Below, piece after piece: positions 22,685 through 27,372 of a stretch of DNA of 31,650 nt. Numbering within the stretch: position 1 is the stretch's first letter; each line of letters starts with the position of its first letter. The DNA comes from a virus, in the IMG/VR virus record IMGVR_UViG_3300027736_000156, positions 1 through 31,650 of that record. One strand, written 5' to 3'. The notes under the pieces were generated by a model. That model had not been told where the DNA came from. It saw only the letters and a list, made by a program, of their open reading frames with translations, and did no database searches. The translations under genes and the position numbers were made by a program.

Positions 22685-22719
22685 AAATCCCCTAGCCTAA
22701 AAAACTAGGGGATTTTTGT
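22685..22719 (+). terminator. intrinsic terminator before the tRNA array
   Basis: AAATCCCCTAG (22685-22695) and CTAGGGGATTT (22705-22715) form an 11-bp stem with a 9-base loop, followed by T-rich sequence. It can be disrupted by the alternative pairing with 22645-22654. Confidence 0.85.
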
Positions 22720-22750
22720 TTGTAGTTGTAGAAATAGCAACTTAGGTTGC

Positions 22751-22779
22751 TTGACAGATGCATCGACTTCTGTTACACT
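22751..22779 (+). promoter_or_regulatory. sigma70 promoter for the first tRNA operon
   Basis: TTGACA (22751-22756), 17-bp spacer, TACACT (22774-22779), then a boxA-like leader and tRNA-Gln. This is the main start for the tRNA cluster if the attenuator terminates. Confidence 0.75.
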
Positions 22780-22786
22780 GACTACA

Positions 22787-22810
22787 GTTCTTTAAAAATT
22801 TGCATTGCTT
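22787..22810 (+). repeat. boxA-like leader repeat, copy 1
   Basis: A 24-nt sequence starting GTTCTTTAAAAATTTG is repeated exactly at 23742-23765. Both copies lie between a sigma70 promoter and the first tRNA of a group. The core resembles the rRNA boxA element (E. coli TGCTCTTTAACAA), which recruits the NusB/NusE antitermination complex. In rRNA operons boxA is also found in the leader, so function as an antitermination site is a reasonable inference. Confidence 0.6.
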
Positions 22811-22813
22811 TGT

Positions 22814-22887
22814 TGGGGATTTGTGTAATGGTAGCACAGCAGACTTTGAATCTGTTAGCACAAGTTCGATTCTTGTATCCCCTGCCA
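22814..22887 (+). tRNA. tRNA-Gln (TTG)
   Basis: Full cloverleaf with loop CTTTGAA, anticodon TTG, and encoded CCA. Acceptor TGGGGAT pairs with ATCCCCT; position 1 and 72 are a U-U mismatch. First tRNA of the array. Confidence 0.92.
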
Positions 22888-22958
22888 TATAAAAACACAC
22901 TTCCGACAGTAGGCGGAACTTTGGATATGTCCATTCGGGTGAGTGTGTTCCTATATGG
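22885..22958 (+). ncRNA. structured tRNA spacer 1 (three-way junction)
   Basis: CCATATA (22885-22891, including the CCA of tRNA-Gln) pairs with TATATGG (22952-22958), then AACACACT with AGTGTGTT. Two small hairpins (TCCG/CGGA and TGGA/TCCA) complete a branched fold between tRNA-Gln and tRNA-Ser. No T-loop or anticodon arm is present, so it is not a tRNA. A processing signal or a stable RNA like the T4 RNA C/D species is possible. Confidence 0.5.
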
Positions 22959-22962
22959 TATT

Positions 22963-23051
22963 GGAAGAGTGGGTGAGTGGTTTAAACCAGCAGTCTTGAA
23001 AACTGCCGACTGTAACAAGGTCCCTGAGTTCGAATCTCAGTTCTTCCGCCA
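22963..23051 (+). tRNA. tRNA-Ser (TGA)
   Basis: Class II tRNA with long variable arm; stem GCAGT, loop CTTGAAA, anticodon TGA; acceptor GGAAGAG with TTCTTCC, G73 and CCA. Confidence 0.95.
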
Positions 23052-23058
23052 AGTTTAT

Positions 23059-23150
23059 GGAGAGTTGGATGAGTGGCTTAAATCGGCACCCTGCTAAGGT
23101 GTTGTCTGTAGAAATATGGGCCGTGGGTTCAAATCCCACACTCTCCACCA
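23059..23150 (+). tRNA. tRNA-Ser (GCT)
   Basis: Class II tRNA; stem GCACC, loop CTGCTAA, anticodon GCT; acceptor GGAGAGT with ACTCTCC, A73 and encoded CCA. Confidence 0.95.
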
Positions 23151-23169
23151 AATTAAGCAAGGAGTTGGT

Positions 23170-23418
23170 ATGTCGCATGAAGAAGAAAAAATCAAGCATT
23201 CTAAACGCATTTTCGAAACAGACAATGCAGTGAAGAAACAAGTTAAGATTGCTAAAGAGTTCGGCATTGTTGTTGATGAGCCTCACAAATTCGCAAAACA
23301 TCATGCTATGAATTGTGGTAATCCAAAATGTTTCATGTGTAGTAACCCTAGAAAAGTTTTCAAAGAGAAAACAATACAAGAACAAAGACTCGAACAAGAT
23401 TTAGAAAAAGAAGACTGA
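23170..23418 (+). CDS. small conserved phage protein with CxxC motif, ending inside a tRNA
   Basis: 82 residues from ATG 23170 behind AAGGAG; a longer reading would run through tRNA-Ser. The C-terminal half, FAKHHAMNCGNPKCFMCSNPRKVFKEKTIQEQR, is a motif shared by many tailed-phage proteins (H-x-A-M-x-C-G-x-P-x-C-x-M-C-x-N-P-R), probably metal binding through three cysteines and a histidine pair. Function unknown. Its last two codons and TGA stop overlap the acceptor stem of tRNA-Met by 7 bases, which is unusual. Confidence 0.75.
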   Translation: MSHEEEKIKHSKRIFETDNAVKKQVKIAKEFGIVVDEPHKFAKHHAMNCGNPKCFMCSNPRKVFKEKTIQEQRLEQDLEKED

Positions 23419-23486
23419 TAGCTTAATGGTAAAGCAGCCGACTCATAATCGGTCGAGTAAGAGTTCAATTCTCTTTCAGTCTACCA
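23412..23486 (+). tRNA. tRNA with CAT anticodon (Met or Ile2), copy 1
   Basis: Stem GCCGA, loop CTCATAA, anticodon CAT; acceptor AGACTGA with TCAGTCT, A73, CCA. Overlaps the stop codon of the preceding protein gene. One of three CAT tRNAs; whether C34 is lysidine-modified (Ile) cannot be read from the sequence. Confidence 0.9.
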
Positions 23487-23487
23487 T

Positions 23488-23566
23488 GCCCTTGTGGACA
23501 AATCTGGTAAAGTCGCTTCTCTCAAAAGGAAGAGTTCTCTCAGTTCGAATCTGAGCAAGGGTACCA
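23488..23566 (+). tRNA. tRNA-Leu (CAA), short variable region
   Basis: Acceptor GCCCTTG with CAAGGGT (G1-U72), A73, CCA. D-arm is of the Leu kind. Stem CTTCT, loop CTCAAAA, anticodon CAA. The variable region is only six bases (AGTTCT), whereas leucine tRNAs are class II with a long arm; the array's two other Leu tRNAs have one. Confidence 0.8.
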
Positions 23567-23571
23567 GTTAT

Positions 23572-23649
23572 AGTGCGGTGGCCGAGTGGTCAAAGGCAAC
23601 TGATTGCAAACCAGTACAATCGTGAGTTCGAATCTCACTCGCACTTCCA
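23572..23649 (+). tRNA. tRNA-Cys (GCA)
   Basis: Loop TTGCAAA, anticodon GCA; acceptor AGTGCGG with TCGCACT; U73, the Cys discriminator, then CCA. One A-C mismatch in the anticodon stem. Confidence 0.92.
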
Positions 23650-23651
23650 GT

Positions 23652-23677
23652 CACTGTTGTATTTTTGTAACAGTGTG
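23652..23677 (+). other. hairpin closing the first tRNA group
   Basis: CACTGTT and AACAGTG pair around a T-rich loop just after tRNA-Cys and before the next promoter. It lacks a following U-tract, so it may be a weak terminator or a 3' processing structure. Confidence 0.4.
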
Positions 23678-23687
23678 AAAATAGATG

Positions 23688-23715
23688 TTGACAAAACCTA
23701 CAGTTCTGTTATACT
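23688..23715 (+). promoter_or_regulatory. sigma70 promoter for the second tRNA group
   Basis: TTGACA (23688-23693), 16-bp spacer, TATACT (23710-23715). Followed by the second boxA-like copy and tRNA-Glu. Confidence 0.8.
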
Positions 23716-23741
23716 TCATTCATCGGTTGAGAAATCGATAT

Positions 23742-23765
23742 GTTCTTTAAAAATTTGCATTGCTT
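23742..23765 (+). repeat. boxA-like leader repeat, copy 2
   Basis: Exact copy of 22787-22810 placed two bases before tRNA-Glu in the leader of the second tRNA promoter. Conservation of the whole 24 nt in the same promoter-to-tRNA position argues for function. Confidence 0.6.
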
Positions 23766-23767
23766 AT

Positions 23768-23842
23768 GCTCGGTTCGACTATCGGTTAGGTCGCTAGCCT
23801 TTCAAGCTGGAAAGACGGGTTCGATTCCCGTACCGAGTACCA
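23768..23842 (+). tRNA. tRNA-Glu (TTC)
   Basis: Stem CTAGC, loop CTTTCAA, anticodon TTC; acceptor GCTCGGT with ACCGAGT (G1-U72), A73, CCA. Confidence 0.93.
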
Positions 23843-23990
23843 TTGTTAAGTGTTATCAGGGTATCGTCATAGGACGCTATGACTACTCGACAGTAAGGGT
23901 GCGACCAACACTGTCTGATATAACTGCTATTCGCTTGTGAGTGTTAGCTACATTATTCACAAATAGGCACGATAGCACTTAACAATGGTA
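23838..23990 (+). ncRNA. structured tRNA spacer 2, closed by a 20-bp stem
   Basis: Positions 23838-23857, which include the ACCA end of tRNA-Glu, pair with 23971-23990 over 20 bp with a single G-U. Inside are GTCATAG/CTATGAC, GACAGT/ACTGTC and TTGTGA/TCACAA stems, giving a branched RNA of about 150 nt with no open frame. It ends 5 bases before tRNA-Lys. I know no named RNA family that matches; analogues are the stable RNAs of the T4 tRNA cluster. Confidence 0.6.
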
Positions 23991-23995
23991 AATTT

Positions 23996-24069
23996 GGGGG
24001 TATAACTTAGTGGTAAAGTAGTAGGCTTTTAACCTATTAACCAGAGTTCGATTCTCTGTACCCCTACCA
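23996..24069 (+). tRNA. tRNA-Lys (TTT)
   Basis: Stem GTAGG, loop CTTTTAA, anticodon TTT; acceptor GGGGGTA with TACCCCT, A73, CCA. Confidence 0.94.
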
Positions 24070-24077
24070 AAAGTTTT

Positions 24078-24163
24078 GGAGATATGGCCGAGTGGCTGAA
24101 GGCGGCAGACTGTAAATCTGTTCTGTAAAAAGCACGGTGGTTCGAATCCATCTGTCTCCACCA
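24078..24163 (+). tRNA. tRNA-Tyr (GTA)
   Basis: Class II; stem GCAGA, loop CTGTAAA, anticodon GTA; long variable arm; acceptor GGAGATA with TGTCTCC, A73, CCA. Confidence 0.94.
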
Positions 24164-24367
24164 ATCCCGTTACCACTTTCGTTAAAGTGGCGCTTGATTA
24201 GCGATAGAGATCCGGTGGCAGAAAACCGTTAGCGAGTACGGCACAGAACCCGACTCAGGCTCTGATAGGCAGAATCCTAACTGCACACAGACATTAGAAT
24301 AAAATGGATGGACAGAGTAACTGCTCAATTAGGGGCTTGTGTGGAAACAAGTAGCCTATTCTAATTT
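24164..24367 (+). ncRNA. structured tRNA spacer 3
   Basis: 204 nt without a reading frame between tRNA-Tyr and the aberrant tRNA-Asp. Visible stems: CCACTTT/AAAGTGG (24173-24190), CGCT/AGCG (24191-24203), CGGT/ACCG (24213-24228) and ATTAGAATA/TATTCTAAT (24293-24301, 24357-24365). The last encloses GGCTTGT...ACAAGTAGCC. Signatures of RNase P RNA and tmRNA were looked for and not found. A structured RNA of unknown type. Confidence 0.5.
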
Positions 24368-24442
24368 GGTTCGTAAGTGTTCATGGACGCACATATGCCT
24401 GTCACGCATAAAGAAGGGGATCGTTACCCCTACGAACCGCCA
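24368..24442 (+). tRNA. aberrant tRNA-Asp (GTC)
   Basis: 75 nt with 7-bp acceptor GGTTCGT/ACGAACC, 4-bp D stem, perfect anticodon stem TATGC/GCATA, loop CTGTCAC (anticodon GTC, C38), T stem AGGGG/CCCCT, G73 and CCA. Asp identity elements G73, G34-U35-C36, C38 and G10 are present. The T-loop is ATCGTTA instead of TTCRANY, and position 8 is A while 14 is U. The conserved U8-A14 and U54-A58 pairs are thus both reversed. Without it the array would lack Asp. Confidence 0.65.
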
Positions 24443-24471
24443 ATTGTTTTAATGTTGTTGAGGAGATGAGG

Positions 24472-24828
24472 ATGAGAATAGAAGATATGGTTGGTAAAGT
24501 GTTCACATCGGTGACAGAACATGGTCGTGAAATGGTGTTTGCTAATGATACAGAAAAATTCAAATTCTATCATTATCAAGATTGTTGCGAATCGGTTTAC
24601 ATTGAAAGCATTGTAGGTGATTTATCAGATTTAGAAGGTGAACCACTTTTGATTGCTGAAGAAGTTTCAGGTGAAATACCAAAAGCTAGAGAAGATGAAT
24701 ACATTGAATCTCGCACATGGACATTCTACAAATTTGCTACACGCAAAGGTTATGTTGATGTTCGTTGGTTGGGAGAATCAAACGGTTATTATTCTGAGTC
24801 AGTAGATTTGGAATACGAGTTAGTATAA
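24472..24828 (+). CDS. DUF7448-like conserved phage protein
   Basis: 118 residues from ATG 24472, which is 6 bases after AGGAG; the ATG at 24466 touches the SD and is unlikely. MVGKVFTSV...MVFANDTEKFKFYHYQDCCESVYIESIVGDLSDL and TWTFYKFATRKGYVDVRWLGESNGYYSESVD match a widespread small phage protein (DUF7448) with a QDCCE-(S/N)-V motif. Function unknown. It lies between the second and third tRNA groups and shares their transcript. Confidence 0.85.
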   Translation: MRIEDMVGKVFTSVTEHGREMVFANDTEKFKFYHYQDCCESVYIESIVGDLSDLEGEPLLIAEEVSGEIPKAREDEYIESRTWTFYKFATRKGYVDVRWLGESNGYYSESVDLEYELV

Positions 24829-24831
24829 AGT

Positions 24832-24905
24832 TTTTGTGGTAAGGAAAGTAAAAGGAGAATGGGCAAGTCGTTGACTAATCAATGACTAGATACCTCACCT
24901 GCCAC
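24832..24905 (+). ncRNA. structured tRNA spacer 4
   Basis: TTGTGG and CCACAA close a fold that contains an 8-bp stem AGTCGTTG/CAATGACT with a 6-base loop. It follows the DUF7448-like gene and precedes tRNA-Asn. No T-arm, so not a tRNA. Could protect the mRNA end or guide tRNA 5' processing. Confidence 0.4.
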
Positions 24906-24917
24906 AATTTTAATTAT

Positions 24918-24993
24918 TCCTCAGTAGCACAGCGGTAGTTGCGTCTGGCTGTTAACCAGAATGTCGGTGGTTCGATCCCATCCTGAGGAGCCA
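24918..24993 (+). tRNA. tRNA-Asn (GTT)
   Basis: Stem TCTGG, loop CTGTTAA, anticodon GTT; acceptor TCCTCAG with CTGAGGA, G73, CCA. Confidence 0.95.
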
Positions 24994-25046
24994 GTACTCG
25001 CCTTGATTGATGGCGTATAATGAGATAAGTAGTCAATCGCATTTTT

Positions 25047-25121
25047 GGGGGATTAGTGATAATGGGAGCACATGTGCTTTGCAAGCATGAAGTGGGAGTT
25101 CGATCCTCCCATCCTCCACCA
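25047..25121 (+). tRNA. tRNA-Ala (TGC)
   Basis: Loop TTTGCAA, anticodon TGC; acceptor GGGGGAT with ATCCTCC, containing the G3-U70 wobble that defines alanine tRNAs; A73, CCA. The 53-nt spacer before it has only a weak CGCC/GGCG hairpin. Confidence 0.95.
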
Positions 25122-25132
25122 ATAGAAGTCCA

Positions 25133-25207
25133 CTGAATATAAAGAGGTGGCAGATTAATCACCTCTGAGTTCAGAGTAGTTTGATTAGCAGTCGGTGGAA
25201 GCCCGAC
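25133..25207 (+). ncRNA. structured tRNA spacer 5
   Basis: CTGAA/TTCAG encloses AGAGGT/ACCTCT (25143-25148, 25161-25166), followed by hairpin GTCGG/CCGAC (25191-25207). It shares two 9-mers with spacer 3 (TTGATTAGC and GGTGGCAGA). Not a tRNA: no U33-anticodon loop fits. Confidence 0.4.
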
Positions 25208-25216
25208 ACCTATTTC

Positions 25217-25290
25217 GCCCTATTAGTATAATGGTATTACACCTGTCTTGTAATCAGGTTACGGCAGTTCGATTCTGTCATGGGGCACCA
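25217..25290 (+). tRNA. tRNA-Thr (TGT)
   Basis: Loop CTTGTAA, anticodon TGT; acceptor GCCCTAT with ATGGGGC; A73, CCA. A U-U mismatch closes the anticodon stem. Confidence 0.93.
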
Positions 25291-25298
25291 AGTTTTAT

Positions 25299-25375
<77 letters not shown>

Positions 25376-25379
25376 ATGT

Positions 25380-25455
25380 CGCAGAGTATGGAAGTGGTCA
25401 TCCGCTTGGTCTCATAAGCCAAGAACCGCAGGTTCGAATCCTGCCTCTGCTACCA
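25380..25455 (+). tRNA. tRNA with CAT anticodon, copy 2 (1-72 unpaired)
   Basis: Stem TTGGT, loop CTCATAA, anticodon CAT; acceptor CGCAGAG with CTCTGCT, leaving C1 and U72 unpaired as in initiator tRNAs. The anticodon stem has only two G-C pairs of the three typical of initiators. A73, CCA. Confidence 0.85.
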
Positions 25456-25459
25456 ATAT

Positions 25460-25534
25460 GGTGATATAGCACAGCGGTAGTGCATCTGCTTCATACGCAG
25501 GAGGTCGTTGGCTCGAATCCAACTATCACCACCA
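25460..25534 (+). tRNA. tRNA with CAT anticodon, copy 3
   Basis: Stem TCTGC, loop TTCATAC, anticodon CAT; acceptor GGTGATA with TATCACC; A73, CCA. T-loop CTCGAAT (C54). Confidence 0.9.
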
Positions 25535-25538
25535 ATTA

Positions 25539-25613
25539 GGGTCTTTAGTAAAATGGATATTACAGTAGGCTACGAACCTACGAGTGGGAGTTCGATTCTC
25601 TCAGGACCCACCA
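25539..25613 (+). tRNA. tRNA-Arg (ACG)
   Basis: Stem GTAGG, loop CTACGAA, anticodon ACG, which needs host TadA to make inosine; acceptor GGGTCTT with AGGACCC; A73, CCA. Confidence 0.94.
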
Positions 25614-25618
25614 AGTTT

Positions 25619-25693
25619 CCTCTTGTAGCTCAATGGTAGAGCATTCGGCTGATAACCGAAAGACCTAAGGTTCGATTCCTTTCGAGAGGACCA
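25619..25693 (+). tRNA. tRNA-Ile (GAT)
   Basis: Stem TTCGG, loop CTGATAA, anticodon GAT; acceptor CCTCTTG with CGAGAGG; A73, CCA. Confidence 0.95.
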
Positions 25694-25696
25694 TAT

Positions 25697-25771
25697 ATCT
25701 CGCTGGTGTTAACGGCAGCATGACGGTCTCCAAAACCGTGGGACGGGGTTCGAATCCCTGGCGGGGTGCCA
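25697..25771 (+). tRNA. tRNA-Trp (CCA)
   Basis: Stem ACGGT, loop CTCCAAA, anticodon CCA; acceptor ATCTCGC with GCGGGGT; G73, the Trp discriminator; CCA. Confidence 0.95.
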
Positions 25772-25784
25772 TAAAGGAAGTAGT

Positions 25785-26273
25785 ATGAAAAATTTTGAAA
25801 TCGAAAAAGTGAAAGAATTCGTTGTGAATCAAGGACCTGATACGAAAATTTATCTTGGTGCTGATTCAGAAAGAGTTAGAGTTGACGGCGTGTGGTATGC
25901 AGATTATGCATTGGCTGTTGTAGTTCATATTGATGGACGCCATGGCTGTAAGATTTTCGGTTTTCTAAATCGTGAATTAGATTACGACCACAAGAAAAGC
26001 AAACCTGCTATGAGGTTGATGACTGAAGTCTACAAGGTTTCAGAATTATTTCAATCGTTAGCTGATGTGCTTGAAGATAGACATGTTGAAGTTCATTTGG
26101 ACTTGAACAAATCTGATGAACACGGAAGTTCTTGCGTAGTGCAACAAGCAATTGGTTATATCAAAGGTACATGTAATGTGACACCAATGGTCAAGCCAGA
26201 TGCGCCAGCCGCAAGTTTCTGTGCTGATAGACTGAAAAGAATCTTAGCTGAACAAGAATTGGCTAAGGTATAA
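25785..26273 (+). CDS. RNase H-like protein (YkuK-type)
   Basis: 162 residues behind AAAGGAAG. KIYLGADSERVRVDGVWYADYALAVVVHIDGRHGCKIFG has the first beta strands and catalytic-type Asp (D27) of an RNase H-like fold, and HLDLNKSDEHGSS supplies further acidic residues. It resembles the YkuK/DUF458 group seen in bacteria and phages. Position inside the tRNA array, three bases before tRNA-Gly, makes an RNA-processing role attractive but untested. Confidence 0.7.
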   Translation: MKNFEIEKVKEFVVNQGPDTKIYLGADSERVRVDGVWYADYALAVVVHIDGRHGCKIFGFLNRELDYDHKKSKPAMRLMTEVYKVSELFQSLADVLEDRHVEVHLDLNKSDEHGSSCVVQQAIGYIKGTCNVTPMVKPDAPAASFCADRLKRILAEQELAKV

Positions 26274-26276
26274 TAT

Positions 26277-26351
26277 GCGGGTATGGTGCTAGTGGTAACA
26301 CAAGACCTTGCCAAGGTTTAGTTGAGGGTTCGATTCCCTCTACCCGCTCCA
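26277..26351 (+). tRNA. tRNA-Gly (GCC)
   Basis: Loop TTGCCAA, anticodon GCC; acceptor GCGGGTA with TACCCGC; U73 as expected for Gly; CCA. Confidence 0.94.
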
Positions 26352-26390
26352 GTATAGAGTGCAGGCTCTTTATAAATCTTGCCTTTGTGT

Positions 26391-26428
26391 GGCACCGAAC
26401 ATTGCTTCTGCTTGAATAAGCATCGGTG
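26391..26428 (+). ncRNA. hairpin spacer between the Gly tRNAs
   Basis: GCACCG and CGGTGC form a 6-bp stem, with TGCTT/AAGCA stacked inside. It lies between tRNA-Gly(GCC) and tRNA-Gly(TCC) in an 81-nt spacer that has no reading frame. Confidence 0.4.
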
Positions 26429-26432
26429 CATT

Positions 26433-26506
26433 GCGGGGTTAGTTTAATGGTAAAACTGTAGATTTCCAATCTTCCGTTGAGAGTTCGATTCTCTCACTCC
26501 GCTCCA
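26433..26506 (+). tRNA. tRNA-Gly (TCC)
   Basis: Loop TTTCCAA, anticodon TCC; acceptor GCGGGGT with ACTCCGC; U73; CCA. Confidence 0.93.
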
Positions 26507-26532
26507 TTGTTTATTGTATGAGTTTGCTTTGG

Positions 26533-26608
26533 GTTGTGCTTAGTGTAGTGGTCTGCACCTCTCGCTGTGACCGAGATAGTATGAGTTCAATCCTCATAGC
26601 ACAACCCA
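26533..26608 (+). tRNA. tRNA-His (GTG) with long extended acceptor stem
   Basis: Stem TCTCG, loop CTGTGAC, anticodon GTG. G-1 (26533) opposite C73 (26605), the His hallmark; CCA encoded. The flanks continue the acceptor helix: 26523-26540 and 26598-26615 form 18 perfect base pairs that include G-1 and the CCA end. Confidence 0.93.
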
Positions 26609-26631
26609 AAGCAAATTAATAGGAGAAAATT

Positions 26632-27213
26632 ATGCCTTCAGTATTTTTAACAAGTGACACACATTTTGGTCATGCTGGAGTGTGTAAGTTTATGCGTGAT
26701 GACGGAGTAACGAAATTAAGACCATGGGACAATCCAGAAGATATGGATGAAGAAATGGTCAAGCGATGGAACGAAACTGTTCGACCAAATGATAAAGTGT
26801 ACCACCTCGGTGATGTTGTAATCAACCGAAAGGCACTTAGCATCATGCACAGGCTGAACGGTGATAAAGTTCTGATTCGTGGTAACCATGATATCTTTCG
26901 TGATGATGAATACAGAATTCATTTTCGTGAATTGAGAGCATATCATGTAATGAATGGAATGATTCTTAGTCATATCCCAATTCATAGTGACAGTCTAGGT
27001 CGTTTTGGTACAAACATTCATGGTCACACCCATTCAAACCGTGTGATGATTCGTGGCTTCAATGGTAAACCTATGGGTGTTGATGCTAGATACCATTGTG
27101 TTTGTGTAGAACAAACAGACTTTAGACCCATTCTCTTTGAAGATGTGATTAAGAGAATCGAAGAAGAAGGTGGTTCCGTTGGCTTTAAAAACGGCAACGG
27201 TCCCACTATGTAA
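26632..27213 (+). CDS. calcineurin-like metallophosphatase
   Basis: 193 residues with SD TAGGAG. Metal-binding blocks in order: SDTHFGH (D9, H11), YHLGDVV, RGNHD, LSHIPIH and IHGHTHSN. The family hydrolyses phosphomono- or diesters, and many phages carry one of this length. Nothing indicates the substrate; in the tRNA array a 2',3'-cyclic-phosphate or RNA-end activity is a possibility only. Stop is three bases before tRNA-Val. Confidence 0.85.
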   Translation: MPSVFLTSDTHFGHAGVCKFMRDDGVTKLRPWDNPEDMDEEMVKRWNETVRPNDKVYHLGDVVINRKALSIMHRLNGDKVLIRGNHDIFRDDEYRIHFRELRAYHVMNGMILSHIPIHSDSLGRFGTNIHGHTHSNRVMIRGFNGKPMGVDARYHCVCVEQTDFRPILFEDVIKRIEEEGGSVGFKNGNGPTM

Positions 27214-27216
27214 TTT

Positions 27217-27291
27217 GCCTTGTTAACTCAGCGGTAGAGTAACTCTTTTACACGGAGAAGGTCGGCGGTTCAATCCCGTCACAAGGTACCA
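27217..27291 (+). tRNA. tRNA-Val (TAC)
   Basis: Loop TTTACAC, anticodon TAC; acceptor GCCTTGT with ACAAGGT; A73, CCA. The anticodon stem has one mismatch at 27-43. Confidence 0.88.
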
Positions 27292-27297
27292 ACAATT

Positions 27298-27371
27298 GCT
27301 CTCATAGTTAAGTGGTATAACACATCCTTGGTAAGGATGAATTCTGAGTTCAATTCTCGGTGAGAGCACCA
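27298..27371 (+). tRNA. tRNA-Thr (GGT)
   Basis: Stem CATCC, loop TTGGTAA, anticodon GGT; acceptor GCTCTCA with TGAGAGC; A73, CCA. Confidence 0.95.
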
Positions 27372-27372
27372 T

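Larger units (their letters stand above)
22542..22719 (+). ncRNA. structured leader RNA / attenuator with two exclusive hairpins
   Basis: From the promoter start to an intrinsic terminator, about 180 nt. A 5' domain closes with TTGAGCGGCG (22569-22578) against CGCC and GCTCAA (22602-22605, 22609-22614), with an ACTC/GAGT inner stem. Downstream, GGGGATTTTG (22645-22654) is exactly complementary to CAAAATCCCC (22683-22692). Those latter bases also form the left arm of the terminator, so the two hairpins exclude each other as in transcription attenuation. A 15-codon reading frame with an SD overlaps the left arm. It could alternatively be a free small RNA. Confidence 0.65.

Noticed and set aside
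22888-22962. Spacer 1 as a cryptic tRNA
   Set aside because: It has a closing stem and small arms but no T-loop, no seven-base anticodon loop and no CCA.
22747-23397. Plus and minus open frames of 78-148 codons through the first tRNAs
   Set aside because: They run through folded tRNA genes with encoded CCA; only the frame from 23170 has an SD and a recognisable family motif.
24164-24367. RNase P RNA, tmRNA or group I intron
   Set aside because: No conserved RNase P core, no tmRNA tag frame or alanyl acceptor, and no interrupted gene on either side.
25122-25216. Spacer 5 as a degenerate tRNA
   Set aside because: A T-arm-like hairpin and partial acceptor exist, but the putative anticodon stem does not pair and lacks U33.
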